NCBI GenBank assembly: GCA_002346675.1
Contig: DEAI01000008.1
Coordinates: 130,573 to 194,572 of the forward strand
From: Fidelibacterota bacterium UBA2986
GTDB taxonomy: Bacteria > Fidelibacterota > Marinisomatia > Marinisomatales > AB-629-J13
Direction of reading: 5' to 3'
Length of the DNA stretch: 64,000 nt
This document shows, in pieces, positions 45,612-54,446 of this stretch. A program made the translations under genes and the position numbers. The first letter of the stretch is position 1. Each line of letters begins with the position of its first letter. The notes under the pieces were generated by a model. That model had not been told where the DNA came from. It worked only from the letters and a program-made list of their open reading frames with translations, and searched no databases.

Positions 45612-46244
45612 ATGTATAGATTCATACACCCACGTACAATCATAGGAAAATCTTTTAATCTACTTCTCATAACTTATTTGAGTTTCAGTTTAAGCGGATG
45701 TGCCTCCACACGACCAGAGAAACCGCCGACCACTGTAGCAAGAGCATTGGAAACCCGAACATACGAAAATGGCTTGAACACGGTATTAAAAGCATCCATT
45801 AACGCTCTTCAAGATATGAATTATACCATCGATGTATTGAATTCAGATGTGGGGCTGATTACAGCCAGTAGAACAACAGAACAGAAACAATCAGCATTGG
45901 ATCAAGAAAAAGATGAAAGTGAATTGTCTGGGTTTCAAAAATTCTTCTTGGTTATGGGAGTTTTTGTTATTGTAGGAATACTTCTTAGTGCACTTTCTGG
46001 TGGAGATAACAGTAGTAGTGATGGATGGAGCAGAAGTAAAAATGATGAAAAAGGACCCGTTATATATAGGTACAAAGTAACGGTCAATTTAAATGAATTG
46101 AGTCCGACAGCAACTCAAGTTAGGGTCAGTGCCTCCGGCGAAGCTGAACAGGATGGTTCAATTTTGCAGACAGGTGGTGTTCATGAATCTGAGTTTTTTC
46201 AGAAATATTTTACAAATATGAATACAGCACTTTTTCTTGAATAA
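45612..46244 (+). CDS. Lipoprotein with internal membrane segment, function unknown
   Basis: 210 residues. Lipoprotein signal ending SFSLSGC (mature Cys about residue 30). Residues about 45-85 (ALETRTYENGLNTVLKASINALQDMNYTIDVLNSDVGLITASR) look like a small alpha/beta domain seen in lipoproteins of unknown role. A hydrophobic helix FFLVMGVFVIVGILLSALSG lies at about 116-135, then a beta-rich end (YKVTVNLNELSPTATQVRVSASGEAEQ). Co-transcribed with the BamE-like gene. I cannot name the family. Confidence 0.6.
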   Translation: MYRFIHPRTIIGKSFNLLLITYLSFSLSGCASTRPEKPPTTVARALETRTYENGLNTVLKASINALQDMNYTIDVLNSDVGLITASRTTEQKQSALDQEKDESELSGFQKFFLVMGVFVIVGILLSALSGGDNSSSDGWSRSKNDEKGPVIYRYKVTVNLNELSPTATQVRVSASGEAEQDGSILQTGGVHESEFFQKYFTNMNTALFLE

Positions 46245-46390
46245 ATTTCTTTGCTTACCGATTAATAACAAGAATGGGATTGATGGGAAGAACCTTTTTC
46301 CTCACTTTTAACAGAAACTAAGGTGTACACTTTTTTAAGTTATTAAAAGTTATTTTACTAAGTCTTACCTAATTTTATTTTGAATTAAGT

Positions 46391-46840
46391 GTGAAAAACA
46401 CTAATTACAAAAAACTATTTAATTCATTTGATACTACCATTGCAAAATGGATGTATTCTCATGGAAAAATCTATCTCCGTTTTTCACTGGCAATCATATT
46501 CATCTGGTTTGGGGCTCTAAAGCCATTTGGATTAAGTCCTGCTCAAACTCTGGTGGAAAGAACGGTGTTTTGGTTGACCCCTGAATTTTTCTTCCCGATT
46601 TTGGGATGGTGGGAAGTTGCAATCGGTTGTTGCCTGCTTTTCAAACCGCTAATTCGAGTTGCAATATTTCTGCTTTTTCTCCAAATGCCTGGGACATTTT
46701 TACCACTAATACTATTACCGGAAGTTTGCTTTACCCAATTTCCGTTTGGTCTTACAATGGAAGGACAGTACATCATTAAAAATCTCATTCTCATTAGTTC
46801 CGGGATTGTCATTGGAGGTACAGTAAGAAAAACAGAATGA
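46391..46840 (+). CDS. DoxX/YkgB-like small membrane protein
   Basis: 149 residues from a GTG start, four membrane helices. LRFSLAIIFIWFGALKPFGLSPAQTLVERTV and PILGWWEVAIGCCLLFKPLIRVAIFLLFLQMPGTFLPL follow the DoxX/DUF417 (YkgB-like) pattern. Members of this group are poorly characterised inner-membrane proteins, some linked to redox stress. Its TGA overlaps the ATG of the PqqB-like gene, so they are coupled. Confidence 0.7.
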   Translation: MKNTNYKKLFNSFDTTIAKWMYSHGKIYLRFSLAIIFIWFGALKPFGLSPAQTLVERTVFWLTPEFFFPILGWWEVAIGCCLLFKPLIRVAIFLLFLQMPGTFLPLILLPEVCFTQFPFGLTMEGQYIIKNLILISSGIVIGGTVRKTE

Positions 46841-47757
46841 AAATATTTATTCATTTTTTGATTCTTCTTTTTCTGCTTTCCGGCTCTAGATCAGCCGATG
46901 ATAGCTCCCCTTTTGCTGTTGTTTTAGGAATCGCTCAGGATGGCGGAGCCCCACATGCTGGATGTGTGAAAACATGCTGTTCAGATAGATGGAGTCACTC
47001 TGAAAACGAACTCAGAGTTTCCTGCTTAGGGATTGTGGATCCTCAAACAGAAGAGGTCTGGATAATAGATGCAACACCTGATTTTCCTGAACAATATCAT
47101 GAGTTAACACAAAATGGGAAATATAAATTAAAGGGAATTTTTCTAACTCATGCCCACATTGGTCATTACACCGGTCTTATACATTTAGGAAGAGAAGTTA
47201 TGGGAACAAAAGAAATTCCTGTTTATGCTATGCCCAGAATGAAATCTTTTTTAGAAACCAATGGACCTTGGAACCAATTAGTTTCTCTTAGTCAAATCAG
47301 CTTAATACCTTTAACTGATAATAAAATCATAAAATTAAATGACCGTTTGTCCTTGACTTCGTTTACAGTCCCACATCGTGATGAATATTCTGAAACAGTG
47401 GGTTTTAAATTAAAGGGGGAAAATAATAAGTTGATTTTTATCCCTGATATTGATAAATGGGAGAAATGGGGAACCAACATTATAGATATTATTCACCAAA
47501 ACGAATTTGTTTTAATAGATGGAACCTTTTTTGGTCAAAATGAAATCCCTAATCGAAACATGTCTGAAATTCCCCATCCATTTATAGAAGAAAGTCTGAG
47601 TCAGTTTTCTAATTTGTCTATGAAAAATAAATCAAAGGTTTTTTTCATTCATTTGAACCATTCAAATCCTGTACTTGATTTGAAATCAGAGCAAAGGTTA
47701 AAAGTAATTAATTCTGGATTTAATATTTCTTTTAGAGGAATTAAATTCACTTTATAA
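46837..47757 (+). CDS. Exported PqqB-like metallo-beta-lactamase-fold hydrolase
   Basis: 306 residues. Signal peptide 1-19. The start FAVVLGIAQDGGAPHAGC is the PqqB-type opening strand, followed by Cys pairs (CVKTCC). The metal site is FLTHAHIGHYTG (HxHxxH variant, about 106-117), with later VPHRDEYSETVGF, PDIDKW, LIDGTFF and FIHLNHSNPVL. PqqB itself works in the cytoplasm on PQQ precursors. A secreted relative without other pqq genes is more likely a distinct hydrolase. Linked to the upstream membrane gene by ATGA. Confidence 0.75.
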   Translation: MKIFIHFLILLFLLSGSRSADDSSPFAVVLGIAQDGGAPHAGCVKTCCSDRWSHSENELRVSCLGIVDPQTEEVWIIDATPDFPEQYHELTQNGKYKLKGIFLTHAHIGHYTGLIHLGREVMGTKEIPVYAMPRMKSFLETNGPWNQLVSLSQISLIPLTDNKIIKLNDRLSLTSFTVPHRDEYSETVGFKLKGENNKLIFIPDIDKWEKWGTNIIDIIHQNEFVLIDGTFFGQNEIPNRNMSEIPHPFIEESLSQFSNLSMKNKSKVFFIHLNHSNPVLDLKSEQRLKVINSGFNISFRGIKFTL

Positions 47758-47789
47758 TTCCAATCTTTATTCAGACGTAGATTATTAAG

Positions 47790-49634
47790 ATGATTGAATC
47801 AAATCCCGCACTAACCCTCGCCCTTGCTATGTGTTTCGGTATACTGGTGCAGGTAATTTCCCGCCATATCAAAATGCCCGGGATTGTTCTTCTTTTAGGT
47901 GCAGGAATTTTACTCGGACCGGATGGGATGGGACTAATTCACCCTTCTATGATTGGTGATGCAATGCCAATGATTGTAGGATTCGCTGTAGCGGTCATCC
48001 TATTTGAAGGCGGTATGAATTTGAGAATAAGTCGGATAAAAAGAGAGCAGTTTGTTATTCGGCAGCTTATAACTGTTGGAGCTTTAGTAACGGCTGTAGG
48101 GGGAATCATTTCATCAAAAATGATTGTGGGGTGGGACTGGAGAAATTCAATTTTGTTCGGAGTACTCATCATTGTAACAGGACCTACAGTGATCACACCC
48201 CTATTGAAAAGACTTAGGTTTCGCCGGTCTGTTTCCACTGTTTTGGAAGCAGAAGGAGTTCTACTAGATGCCATTGGTGCAGTATTGGCTGTGGTCGCTT
48301 TAGAAGTGGCGTTAAGTCCATCGGGGTTATCTTTTATAAAGGGAGTATTTCATATCATTTCAAGACTCCTTACTGGGGTAATTATCGGATCTGCTGGCGG
48401 ATTGGGACTTGCGCTTTTACTTCGAGTGCGTAGGCTTATTCCTGAAACGCTTGAAAATGTTTTTATGCTTTCTATGGTATTTGCTCTATTTCAAGTTTCA
48501 AATTCTATCAGTGAAGAAAGCGGTGTGGTTGCAGTTACCGTTGCCGGACTGGTGGTGGGAAATATGAAAACAGCTGTCCGAAGAGAACTTCGGGAATTTG
48601 AGGAAGAAATGACCATTCTGTTAATTGGAATGTTGTTTATCTTATTGGCAGCTGATGTTGAGCTATCACAATTATCCCGGTTAGGCTGGAGAGGGATTAC
48701 TCTTGTATGTGTCATCATGTTCATTTTGAGACCATTGACAATTATTGTTGGTACATGGAACTCAAATTTAAACCTCAAACAAAAGATTCTTTTATCGTGG
48801 ATTGCTCCCAGAGGAATTGTGGCTGCAGCGGTGGCCTCCCTTTTTTCTTTAGAATTGGAAAGTCATGGCTATGATGGAAGCCAACTTCAAGCGATGGTCT
48901 TCCTTCTCATTATTTTAACAGTTCTACAGGCTGGACTGACAGGAGGTTTAACAGCTTCATTTTTGGGATTGAGAAAAAAAACGGGAGCAGGGTGGGTAAT
49001 ACTAGGTGTAAATCATGTAAGCCGTGCAGTTGCTAAAATTCTAAAAATGTACAGTGAAGATGTATTGTGTATCGATGAAAATCCAAGAGAATGCAGATTG
49101 GCTGAAAAAGACGGAATTCGTGTATTATATGGAAATGGACTGGATTCAAACATTCTTTACCGTGCTGAAGTAGATACAAAAACAGGAGTTATTGGAACAA
49201 CACGGAATGAGGAAGTGAATTTTTTATTTAATAAAAAAGTGAAGGAAACAGCAAAACTTAAAAATATGCTGGGAGTGGTGAAAAATGATTATGAAGGTAT
49301 AACCACAAAAATGGTGCTGGAAATGGGAGGAAAAGTCGCATTTGGAAGACCATTTGATATTGAAAAATGGAGCATGTTCTTAAATAGAAATCAAGCTGAG
49401 ATTCAGACCTGGGAAATGAAAGATTCCAATCATCAGTCATTTGGTAATATATCAGAAAACTCACATTATATTCCTCTAGTTTATGTACGGGATAAGATTG
49501 CATGTCCAGTTGATAACTTAACCAGAATTAAGTGTGGCGATCAGTTTTATATTTTGGTTAGGAGCCAAACCAATGGAAAAACTTCCGAAATTCTGAATGC
49601 AAATGGATTTATTAAGTTGAATAAAGTAGAATAA
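47790..49634 (+). CDS. CPA-type cation:proton antiporter with TrkA-N-like domain
   Basis: 614 residues. Residues 1-395 form a 12-13 helix antiporter domain (GIVLLLGAGILLGPDGMG, VAVILFEGGMNL, LIIVTGPTVITPLLKRLRFRRSV, WIAPRGIVAAAVASLF). Residues about 400-530 are a Rossmann-like TrkA-N domain (WVILGVNHVSRAVAKILKMYSEDVLCIDENPRECRLAEKDG), then a TrkA-C-like end. Exchanges Na+ or K+ for H+ across the inner membrane. The cytoplasmic domain probably senses nucleotides. The usual GxGxxG is altered to GVNHVS, so NAD binding is uncertain. Confidence 0.87.
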   Translation: MIESNPALTLALAMCFGILVQVISRHIKMPGIVLLLGAGILLGPDGMGLIHPSMIGDAMPMIVGFAVAVILFEGGMNLRISRIKREQFVIRQLITVGALVTAVGGIISSKMIVGWDWRNSILFGVLIIVTGPTVITPLLKRLRFRRSVSTVLEAEGVLLDAIGAVLAVVALEVALSPSGLSFIKGVFHIISRLLTGVIIGSAGGLGLALLLRVRRLIPETLENVFMLSMVFALFQVSNSISEESGVVAVTVAGLVVGNMKTAVRRELREFEEEMTILLIGMLFILLAADVELSQLSRLGWRGITLVCVIMFILRPLTIIVGTWNSNLNLKQKILLSWIAPRGIVAAAVASLFSLELESHGYDGSQLQAMVFLLIILTVLQAGLTGGLTASFLGLRKKTGAGWVILGVNHVSRAVAKILKMYSEDVLCIDENPRECRLAEKDGIRVLYGNGLDSNILYRAEVDTKTGVIGTTRNEEVNFLFNKKVKETAKLKNMLGVVKNDYEGITTKMVLEMGGKVAFGRPFDIEKWSMFLNRNQAEIQTWEMKDSNHQSFGNISENSHYIPLVYVRDKIACPVDNLTRIKCGDQFYILVRSQTNGKTSEILNANGFIKLNKVE

Positions 49635-49646
49635 GTTTAAAATTTT

Positions 49647-51710
49647 GTGACCACTCTTGCCCTTTTTTTTAAAATGTCATATTTAATATTATTTTTTATT
49701 TCTTTTTCATTTGGTGGATTAATACAACCAGATGATGGGAAACTATTAAATTATACTCATGTCCTTTTTGAATGGGAGCAGGAACCAGATGCTGTTGCCT
49801 ATCATATTGAAATTTCCTCTGACTCTGAATTTACAAATCCTGAAATCAGTCAACCAGATTCTTCTCTTATATACATTGAAAAAGAAATGATCAACTGGCA
49901 AACAGCCTATTTTTGGAGAGTTGCTCCAATCTATGAAAATGAAAATTCTGGCGAGTGGATTGACACCCGAACATTTTCTACAGGAACTGCTATTTCAAAT
50001 GCTGAAGCAACCATATATAATGAAAATTTATATTCGGACGGATTAACTCTTTTCGGTGCTTTTTATGATTATTATTCAGCCATCATTGATATGAATGGAA
50101 ATGAGATTTGGAACACCGGAAATCTACCATTTATATTTTATAACACAGATTTTTATGGTCAATTTTACGGGTGCGAATATGTCTCTGGTCAACCAAACGG
50201 TAATTTTTATAAGGGAGTCAAATTTTCTTTAGACAATGAGATCGTTTGGGATGAACCCAATGATGAGTTTAATCATCATGAAATTATAGAACTCCCCAAT
50301 GGAAATTTTTTGGGTATCATTGAAGTGGAACAACCTGGTCCTGTGCCCATCGGTGAATGGACGGCAACCTGCAATACTTTCTATCCCGGACTATGCGATG
50401 GAGTTATACCATTTTTTACATGGTTTGGTGATAAGATAGTTGAGTGGGATAAAAATACCAAAGAAGTGATATGGGAATGGAATTTTTTTGATTATTTGAG
50501 TATGGAGGATTATGATATCGAAAATGGGACCTGGTTCGATGCATTTGTTGCCACACCACAACGATATGATTGGACCCATGCAAATGCTCTTTGGTTCGAT
50601 GAGATTGAAAGTGCAGTTTATGTTTCCATCCGGCACTTATCACGGATTGTAAAAATTGATTATCCCAGTGGAGAAATCATATGGTCAATGGGAGAAGATA
50701 TGCCTTCCGGTGATGTGGATTTTGGAACGGGTTTGGGGTTTAATTTTCAACATAGTCTACAAATTTCTGAGGAAGGAACAATTTTACTTTTTGATAATGG
50801 AAATGCTGATTATCAATCACGAGGTTTAGAAATTCAAGTTACAGAACAACAGAATGAATATTTAGCGCAAATCATCTGGGAATACAATCTTTCATCTGAA
50901 CTTTACAGCTCATTTTCTGGAAACGTACAAAAAATAAACTCAGGTAACTATTTAATTACATCTATTGGTGAATCAGGGACAACACTAGAAATCTCACCGA
51001 ATCAGAATTTGGTCTGGAAGGGCAAATATAATCTGTCCGAACCATTGGGAGCTGTTTACAGAGCAAATAGAATTTCAGGATTGTATCCCGTGGCATTCAA
51101 TGTTGAATTTGAAAATCTTACAGCCTATAATAATGAGGCCATGGTTATAATTCCAGTTGGAAATTCACTTTTAAAAATAACAATCAATAATGATGGGGAT
51201 GAATCTGATATAATAAACTACACTCTTATGGGAGACGGTGAATGGTTTAGTAGTCAATCTGGATCCATATTTATTGAATCTGGAAAATCACATGAATTAT
51301 CTTTTGTAGGTAATACTTCTCTGGGCTCATATCCTCACACTATAACATTTTTCATTTCTCCAGTACATAGACCTGATCTTGCCCAATCAAAAGAGGTCAA
51401 AGTAATTGCAACTCAACAACAAAGTATAGATTCAAATGTAATTGCCACACATTTTATACTCAATGAATTATATCCAAATCCATTTAATTCTGAGGTTTCG
51501 ATTGATTTTTTTCTTTTCAATTCAAATGATGTTTTGATAGATATCTATAATCAACTAGGTGAAAAAATAGAAAATTTTACTTTTCCCCAGCTCAACTCTG
51601 GAAAGCATATACTAAAATGGAATGCTGTTGATATCTCTGCGGGAATCTATTTCATCAGAGTAAAAACTAGTGAGAATGTTATCACAAGAAAGATTACTTT
51701 ATTAAAATAA
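49647..51710 (+). CDS. Exported arylsulfotransferase-type propeller protein with sorting tail
   Basis: 687 residues from GTG 49647, or 678 from ATG 49674; both place a signal peptide at the front. A fibronectin-like N-terminal domain (FEWEQEPDAVAYHIEISSDSEF) precedes an arylsulfotransferase (ASST-like) beta-propeller: NHHEIIELPNGNFLGI, DKIVEWDKNTKEVIWEWNFFDYL, DWTHANALWFDE, VYVSIRHLSRIVKIDYPSGEIIWSMG, FQHSLQISEEGTILLFDNGN. The His-bearing strands match the family's catalytic region. At about 608 YPNPFNS begins a FlgD-like type IX sorting tail ending ISAGIYFIRVKTSENVITRK. Sulfotransferase activity is unproven. Confidence 0.8.
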   Translation: MTTLALFFKMSYLILFFISFSFGGLIQPDDGKLLNYTHVLFEWEQEPDAVAYHIEISSDSEFTNPEISQPDSSLIYIEKEMINWQTAYFWRVAPIYENENSGEWIDTRTFSTGTAISNAEATIYNENLYSDGLTLFGAFYDYYSAIIDMNGNEIWNTGNLPFIFYNTDFYGQFYGCEYVSGQPNGNFYKGVKFSLDNEIVWDEPNDEFNHHEIIELPNGNFLGIIEVEQPGPVPIGEWTATCNTFYPGLCDGVIPFFTWFGDKIVEWDKNTKEVIWEWNFFDYLSMEDYDIENGTWFDAFVATPQRYDWTHANALWFDEIESAVYVSIRHLSRIVKIDYPSGEIIWSMGEDMPSGDVDFGTGLGFNFQHSLQISEEGTILLFDNGNADYQSRGLEIQVTEQQNEYLAQIIWEYNLSSELYSSFSGNVQKINSGNYLITSIGESGTTLEISPNQNLVWKGKYNLSEPLGAVYRANRISGLYPVAFNVEFENLTAYNNEAMVIIPVGNSLLKITINNDGDESDIINYTLMGDGEWFSSQSGSIFIESGKSHELSFVGNTSLGSYPHTITFFISPVHRPDLAQSKEVKVIATQQQSIDSNVIATHFILNELYPNPFNSEVSIDFFLFNSNDVLIDIYNQLGEKIENFTFPQLNSGKHILKWNAVDISAGIYFIRVKTSENVITRKITLLK

Positions 51711-51712
51711 TT

Positions 51713-53557
51713 ATGAAAAATTGGACACTCATTAATTTGATTTTAATTTTGCAGATTGTTTACGGCCAATGCGAAGAGGGGTTCATTTTTATTGAAGATG
51801 TACCATCTTCTGTCACAATGTGGCCTTCAGATTCATGTTTTTATTCAACTGATTACGGTGCTTTGGAGGATGTTTTATACCAAAATGAATTGAGTTTCTA
51901 TTCAAATCCTCTCGAAATGGGAACACAGACTTGGATTAATGGGAGACTTAAAAATTGGGTGGCAGACTATAATTTTTCAGGTTCTGGACTGTCTGAACCC
52001 ATATCGGTATTACCTGAATCCATGGGGAATTGGACAGAATTAACATACCTAGCTCTACAATGGAATAATCTTTCGAGTGTCCCTGAAAGTCTTGGTCAAC
52101 TTAGTGGTTTGAGCAGTCTTTACATATCCAATAATCAATTGAACGGTTTACCGGAATCTATTGGGAATTTAAGCAATCTTTATTTTCTTGATCTTGGGTA
52201 CAACCAAATTGAAGAGATTCCAGAATCTTTCTGCAATTTGCAAAACTTATCCTATTTATGGATTTTTAATAATGATCTTTCTGAACTACCAGATTGCATT
52301 TGTGACCTCAATATAGATTGGAGTGGTATTGATGGTGCTTGGTATCCGTATTTCGGTATTGGAGGAAATTATCTCTGCGAAAACCTTCCTGATTGCATTT
52401 CAAGCAGTGAGCACCTGGATATCAGTTTAGATCAGTTTATTTACTCCTTTATGGTTGAAGATCCTCAGAATTGTGATGTTTTGGAAGTGGTTTTTCAAGC
52501 GGACTGGAATCTTGTAGGCCTTTCATTAGAAGTTGAAAATCCACTCTATACATCCGTTTTCCCAACATCTATACCTGGCACTTTATTTACATTTGACAAT
52601 ACATACACTCAAACTGATGAATTAACGAACGGTGTTGGTAGCTGGCTCCGTTTTGAAAACCAAGGGTCAACTGTTATAAATGGTATTTTTATTGAAGAAC
52701 TGTCTATAAACCTAATATCAGACTGGAATATCATTTCCGGAATTTCACAGACTCTTAACCTAACCCAAGTCAATGATCCTGATAATATACTTATTCCTGG
52801 GACATTTTATGGATTTAATGAAACCTATTATCAAACTACACAACTCGAACCGGGAAAAGGATACTGGGTGAGAGCTATTCACTCCGGAGAAATTTCACTA
52901 TCTGCGTCCGCACCATTATCCAAAATCAAATTATTTCAACCACCTAGTTACCTAAACACACTGAAATTCCAAAATATAATATTGTATTTTGGAGAAGATA
53001 TGAGGGTAGAGAATTTGCTAAGTTATAGTCTTCCACCAAAACCCCCACTAGGGACATATGATGTTCGATTTTTTGGTGATTCTAAGCTGTGCACAATGGA
53101 TGAATGTATTGTAGAAGTCACAAATCCTTCGAGAGATAATATTGTCATTGAGTGTAATATAAATGATGGAATGGATTGGGAAATTTTTGATAATAGTGGT
53201 AACGTGTCCAAGTGCGATAATATAAAGGCGTCAGAGTTTGAGAGCGATTCTAAAACTTTTATATTAAGAAAATCTATTTCTCAGAACACACCTACAAATT
53301 TCGCACTTTTTCCAGCACATCCAAATCCGTTTAACCCTTCAACTACCATTCGGTTTTTTGTCCCAGTACTATCTAAAGTAGAAGTCTCTATTTATGATGG
53401 GCAGGGAAGATTCATAGAGACGCTCTTGAATGAACAATTGACTGCTGGAAATCACAATGTTGTTTGGAATGCAAGTAGATTTACAACCGGAGCATATTTT
53501 GCTAAAATTGAATCATCAGGTTTTTCAGAGGTTGAAAAATTATTGGTGGTTAAATAA
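51713..53557 (+). CDS. Exported leucine-rich-repeat protein with GWN repeats and sorting tail
   Basis: 614 residues. Signal peptide 1-19. Residues about 95-205 are four or five leucine-rich repeats (LTYLALQWNNLSSVPESLGQL, LSSLYISNNQLNGLPESIGNL, LYFLDLGYNQIEEIPESFCNL). GWN/GYW modules follow from about 262, then the Cys module SLPPKPPLGTYDVRFFGDSKLC shared with the 10.5-kb protein, then HPNPFNPST (about 535) and a FlgD-like tail ending SRFTTGAYFAKIESS. It starts two bases after the arylsulfotransferase-type gene, so the two are co-transcribed. Likely a surface ligand-binding protein. Confidence 0.83.
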   Translation: MKNWTLINLILILQIVYGQCEEGFIFIEDVPSSVTMWPSDSCFYSTDYGALEDVLYQNELSFYSNPLEMGTQTWINGRLKNWVADYNFSGSGLSEPISVLPESMGNWTELTYLALQWNNLSSVPESLGQLSGLSSLYISNNQLNGLPESIGNLSNLYFLDLGYNQIEEIPESFCNLQNLSYLWIFNNDLSELPDCICDLNIDWSGIDGAWYPYFGIGGNYLCENLPDCISSSEHLDISLDQFIYSFMVEDPQNCDVLEVVFQADWNLVGLSLEVENPLYTSVFPTSIPGTLFTFDNTYTQTDELTNGVGSWLRFENQGSTVINGIFIEELSINLISDWNIISGISQTLNLTQVNDPDNILIPGTFYGFNETYYQTTQLEPGKGYWVRAIHSGEISLSASAPLSKIKLFQPPSYLNTLKFQNIILYFGEDMRVENLLSYSLPPKPPLGTYDVRFFGDSKLCTMDECIVEVTNPSRDNIVIECNINDGMDWEIFDNSGNVSKCDNIKASEFESDSKTFILRKSISQNTPTNFALFPAHPNPFNPSTTIRFFVPVLSKVEVSIYDGQGRFIETLLNEQLTAGNHNVVWNASRFTTGAYFAKIESSGFSEVEKLLVVK

Positions 53558-53637
53558 AACTTATAAAAATTTTCAGAGATTTTACTAGCTTAATTGATTC
53601 TTGCAATTTCCTTTAGATTTACTTTAATTTGGTCCTT

Positions 53638-54411
53638 ATGAGTAAAAAGACATTTGCTATAATTACTGATATACATTCCAATACGGAGTCGCTTAAGAGT
53701 GCTTTATCAATTATAGATAATAGAAGTGGTGTGGATCAAATTATGTGTCTTGGAGATTGTTTCCCTCTTGGACCAAATCCAGAGGATACATTAGAATTAT
53801 TAAATTCTATAGAGAATTGTATTTTTGTAAGGGGTAACCACGACCGATACATTTTAGAACGGTTGTGGGAACAGGAACTTCCTTCACTTGAAGGAATGAA
53901 TCCTGATGATCCTATCTGTCAGGAGATTGTGCAAAACATAAAATGGGCAGGGGAACAAGTGGGTGAGGAAGGCATTGAACTTATAAAGACCATGCACGTA
54001 GCACATCGCGAAATTATAGATGATACCCTAGTAGAATTCTCCCATGCTTGGTATCAACGTGATGACCATCCTCCCTCAATTGAAGAAGCATCAAATTGGA
54101 AAAACCATGTTACTGCTAAAAACACTAATTTAAATCAGTTCGTTTTCATTCATGGACATACTCATGTCCCCCGTTATGATGAAGAAAATGGACTATTAAT
54201 TTTATGCCCAGGTGCGACAGGTATTCCCTTTGATAAAAACCCCTGCGGTTCAGTTGCATTCTTAACAGTTGGAGAATCCTTTAGTTGGGATGTAGTACGT
54301 TATGAGTATGATACTGAAAAAACAATCCAGCAATTAGAAGACCGGCAACCACCCTTCTATAAAAATTTACAAAATACTCTCCGATACGCCTCCATTAGAA
54401 ACGATATCTAG
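53638..54411 (+). CDS. Calcineurin-like metallophosphoesterase
   Basis: 257 residues from the ATG at 53638. Complete metallophosphoesterase motifs: AIITDIHSN (DxH), CLGDCFPLGPNPED (GDxxxxG), VRGNHDRYILE (GNHD) and FIHGHTHVPRY (GHTH). Similar proteins include YfcE/MJ0936-type phosphodiesterases and diadenosine or protein phosphatases. Two-metal hydrolysis of a phosphoester is expected; the substrate is unknown. Cytoplasmic. Confidence 0.88.
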   Translation: MSKKTFAIITDIHSNTESLKSALSIIDNRSGVDQIMCLGDCFPLGPNPEDTLELLNSIENCIFVRGNHDRYILERLWEQELPSLEGMNPDDPICQEIVQNIKWAGEQVGEEGIELIKTMHVAHREIIDDTLVEFSHAWYQRDDHPPSIEEASNWKNHVTAKNTNLNQFVFIHGHTHVPRYDEENGLLILCPGATGIPFDKNPCGSVAFLTVGESFSWDVVRYEYDTEKTIQQLEDRQPPFYKNLQNTLRYASIRNDI

Positions 54412-54446
54412 TTTTTTTAAAGTTAACTTAACCTCCTTTGTCGTCA

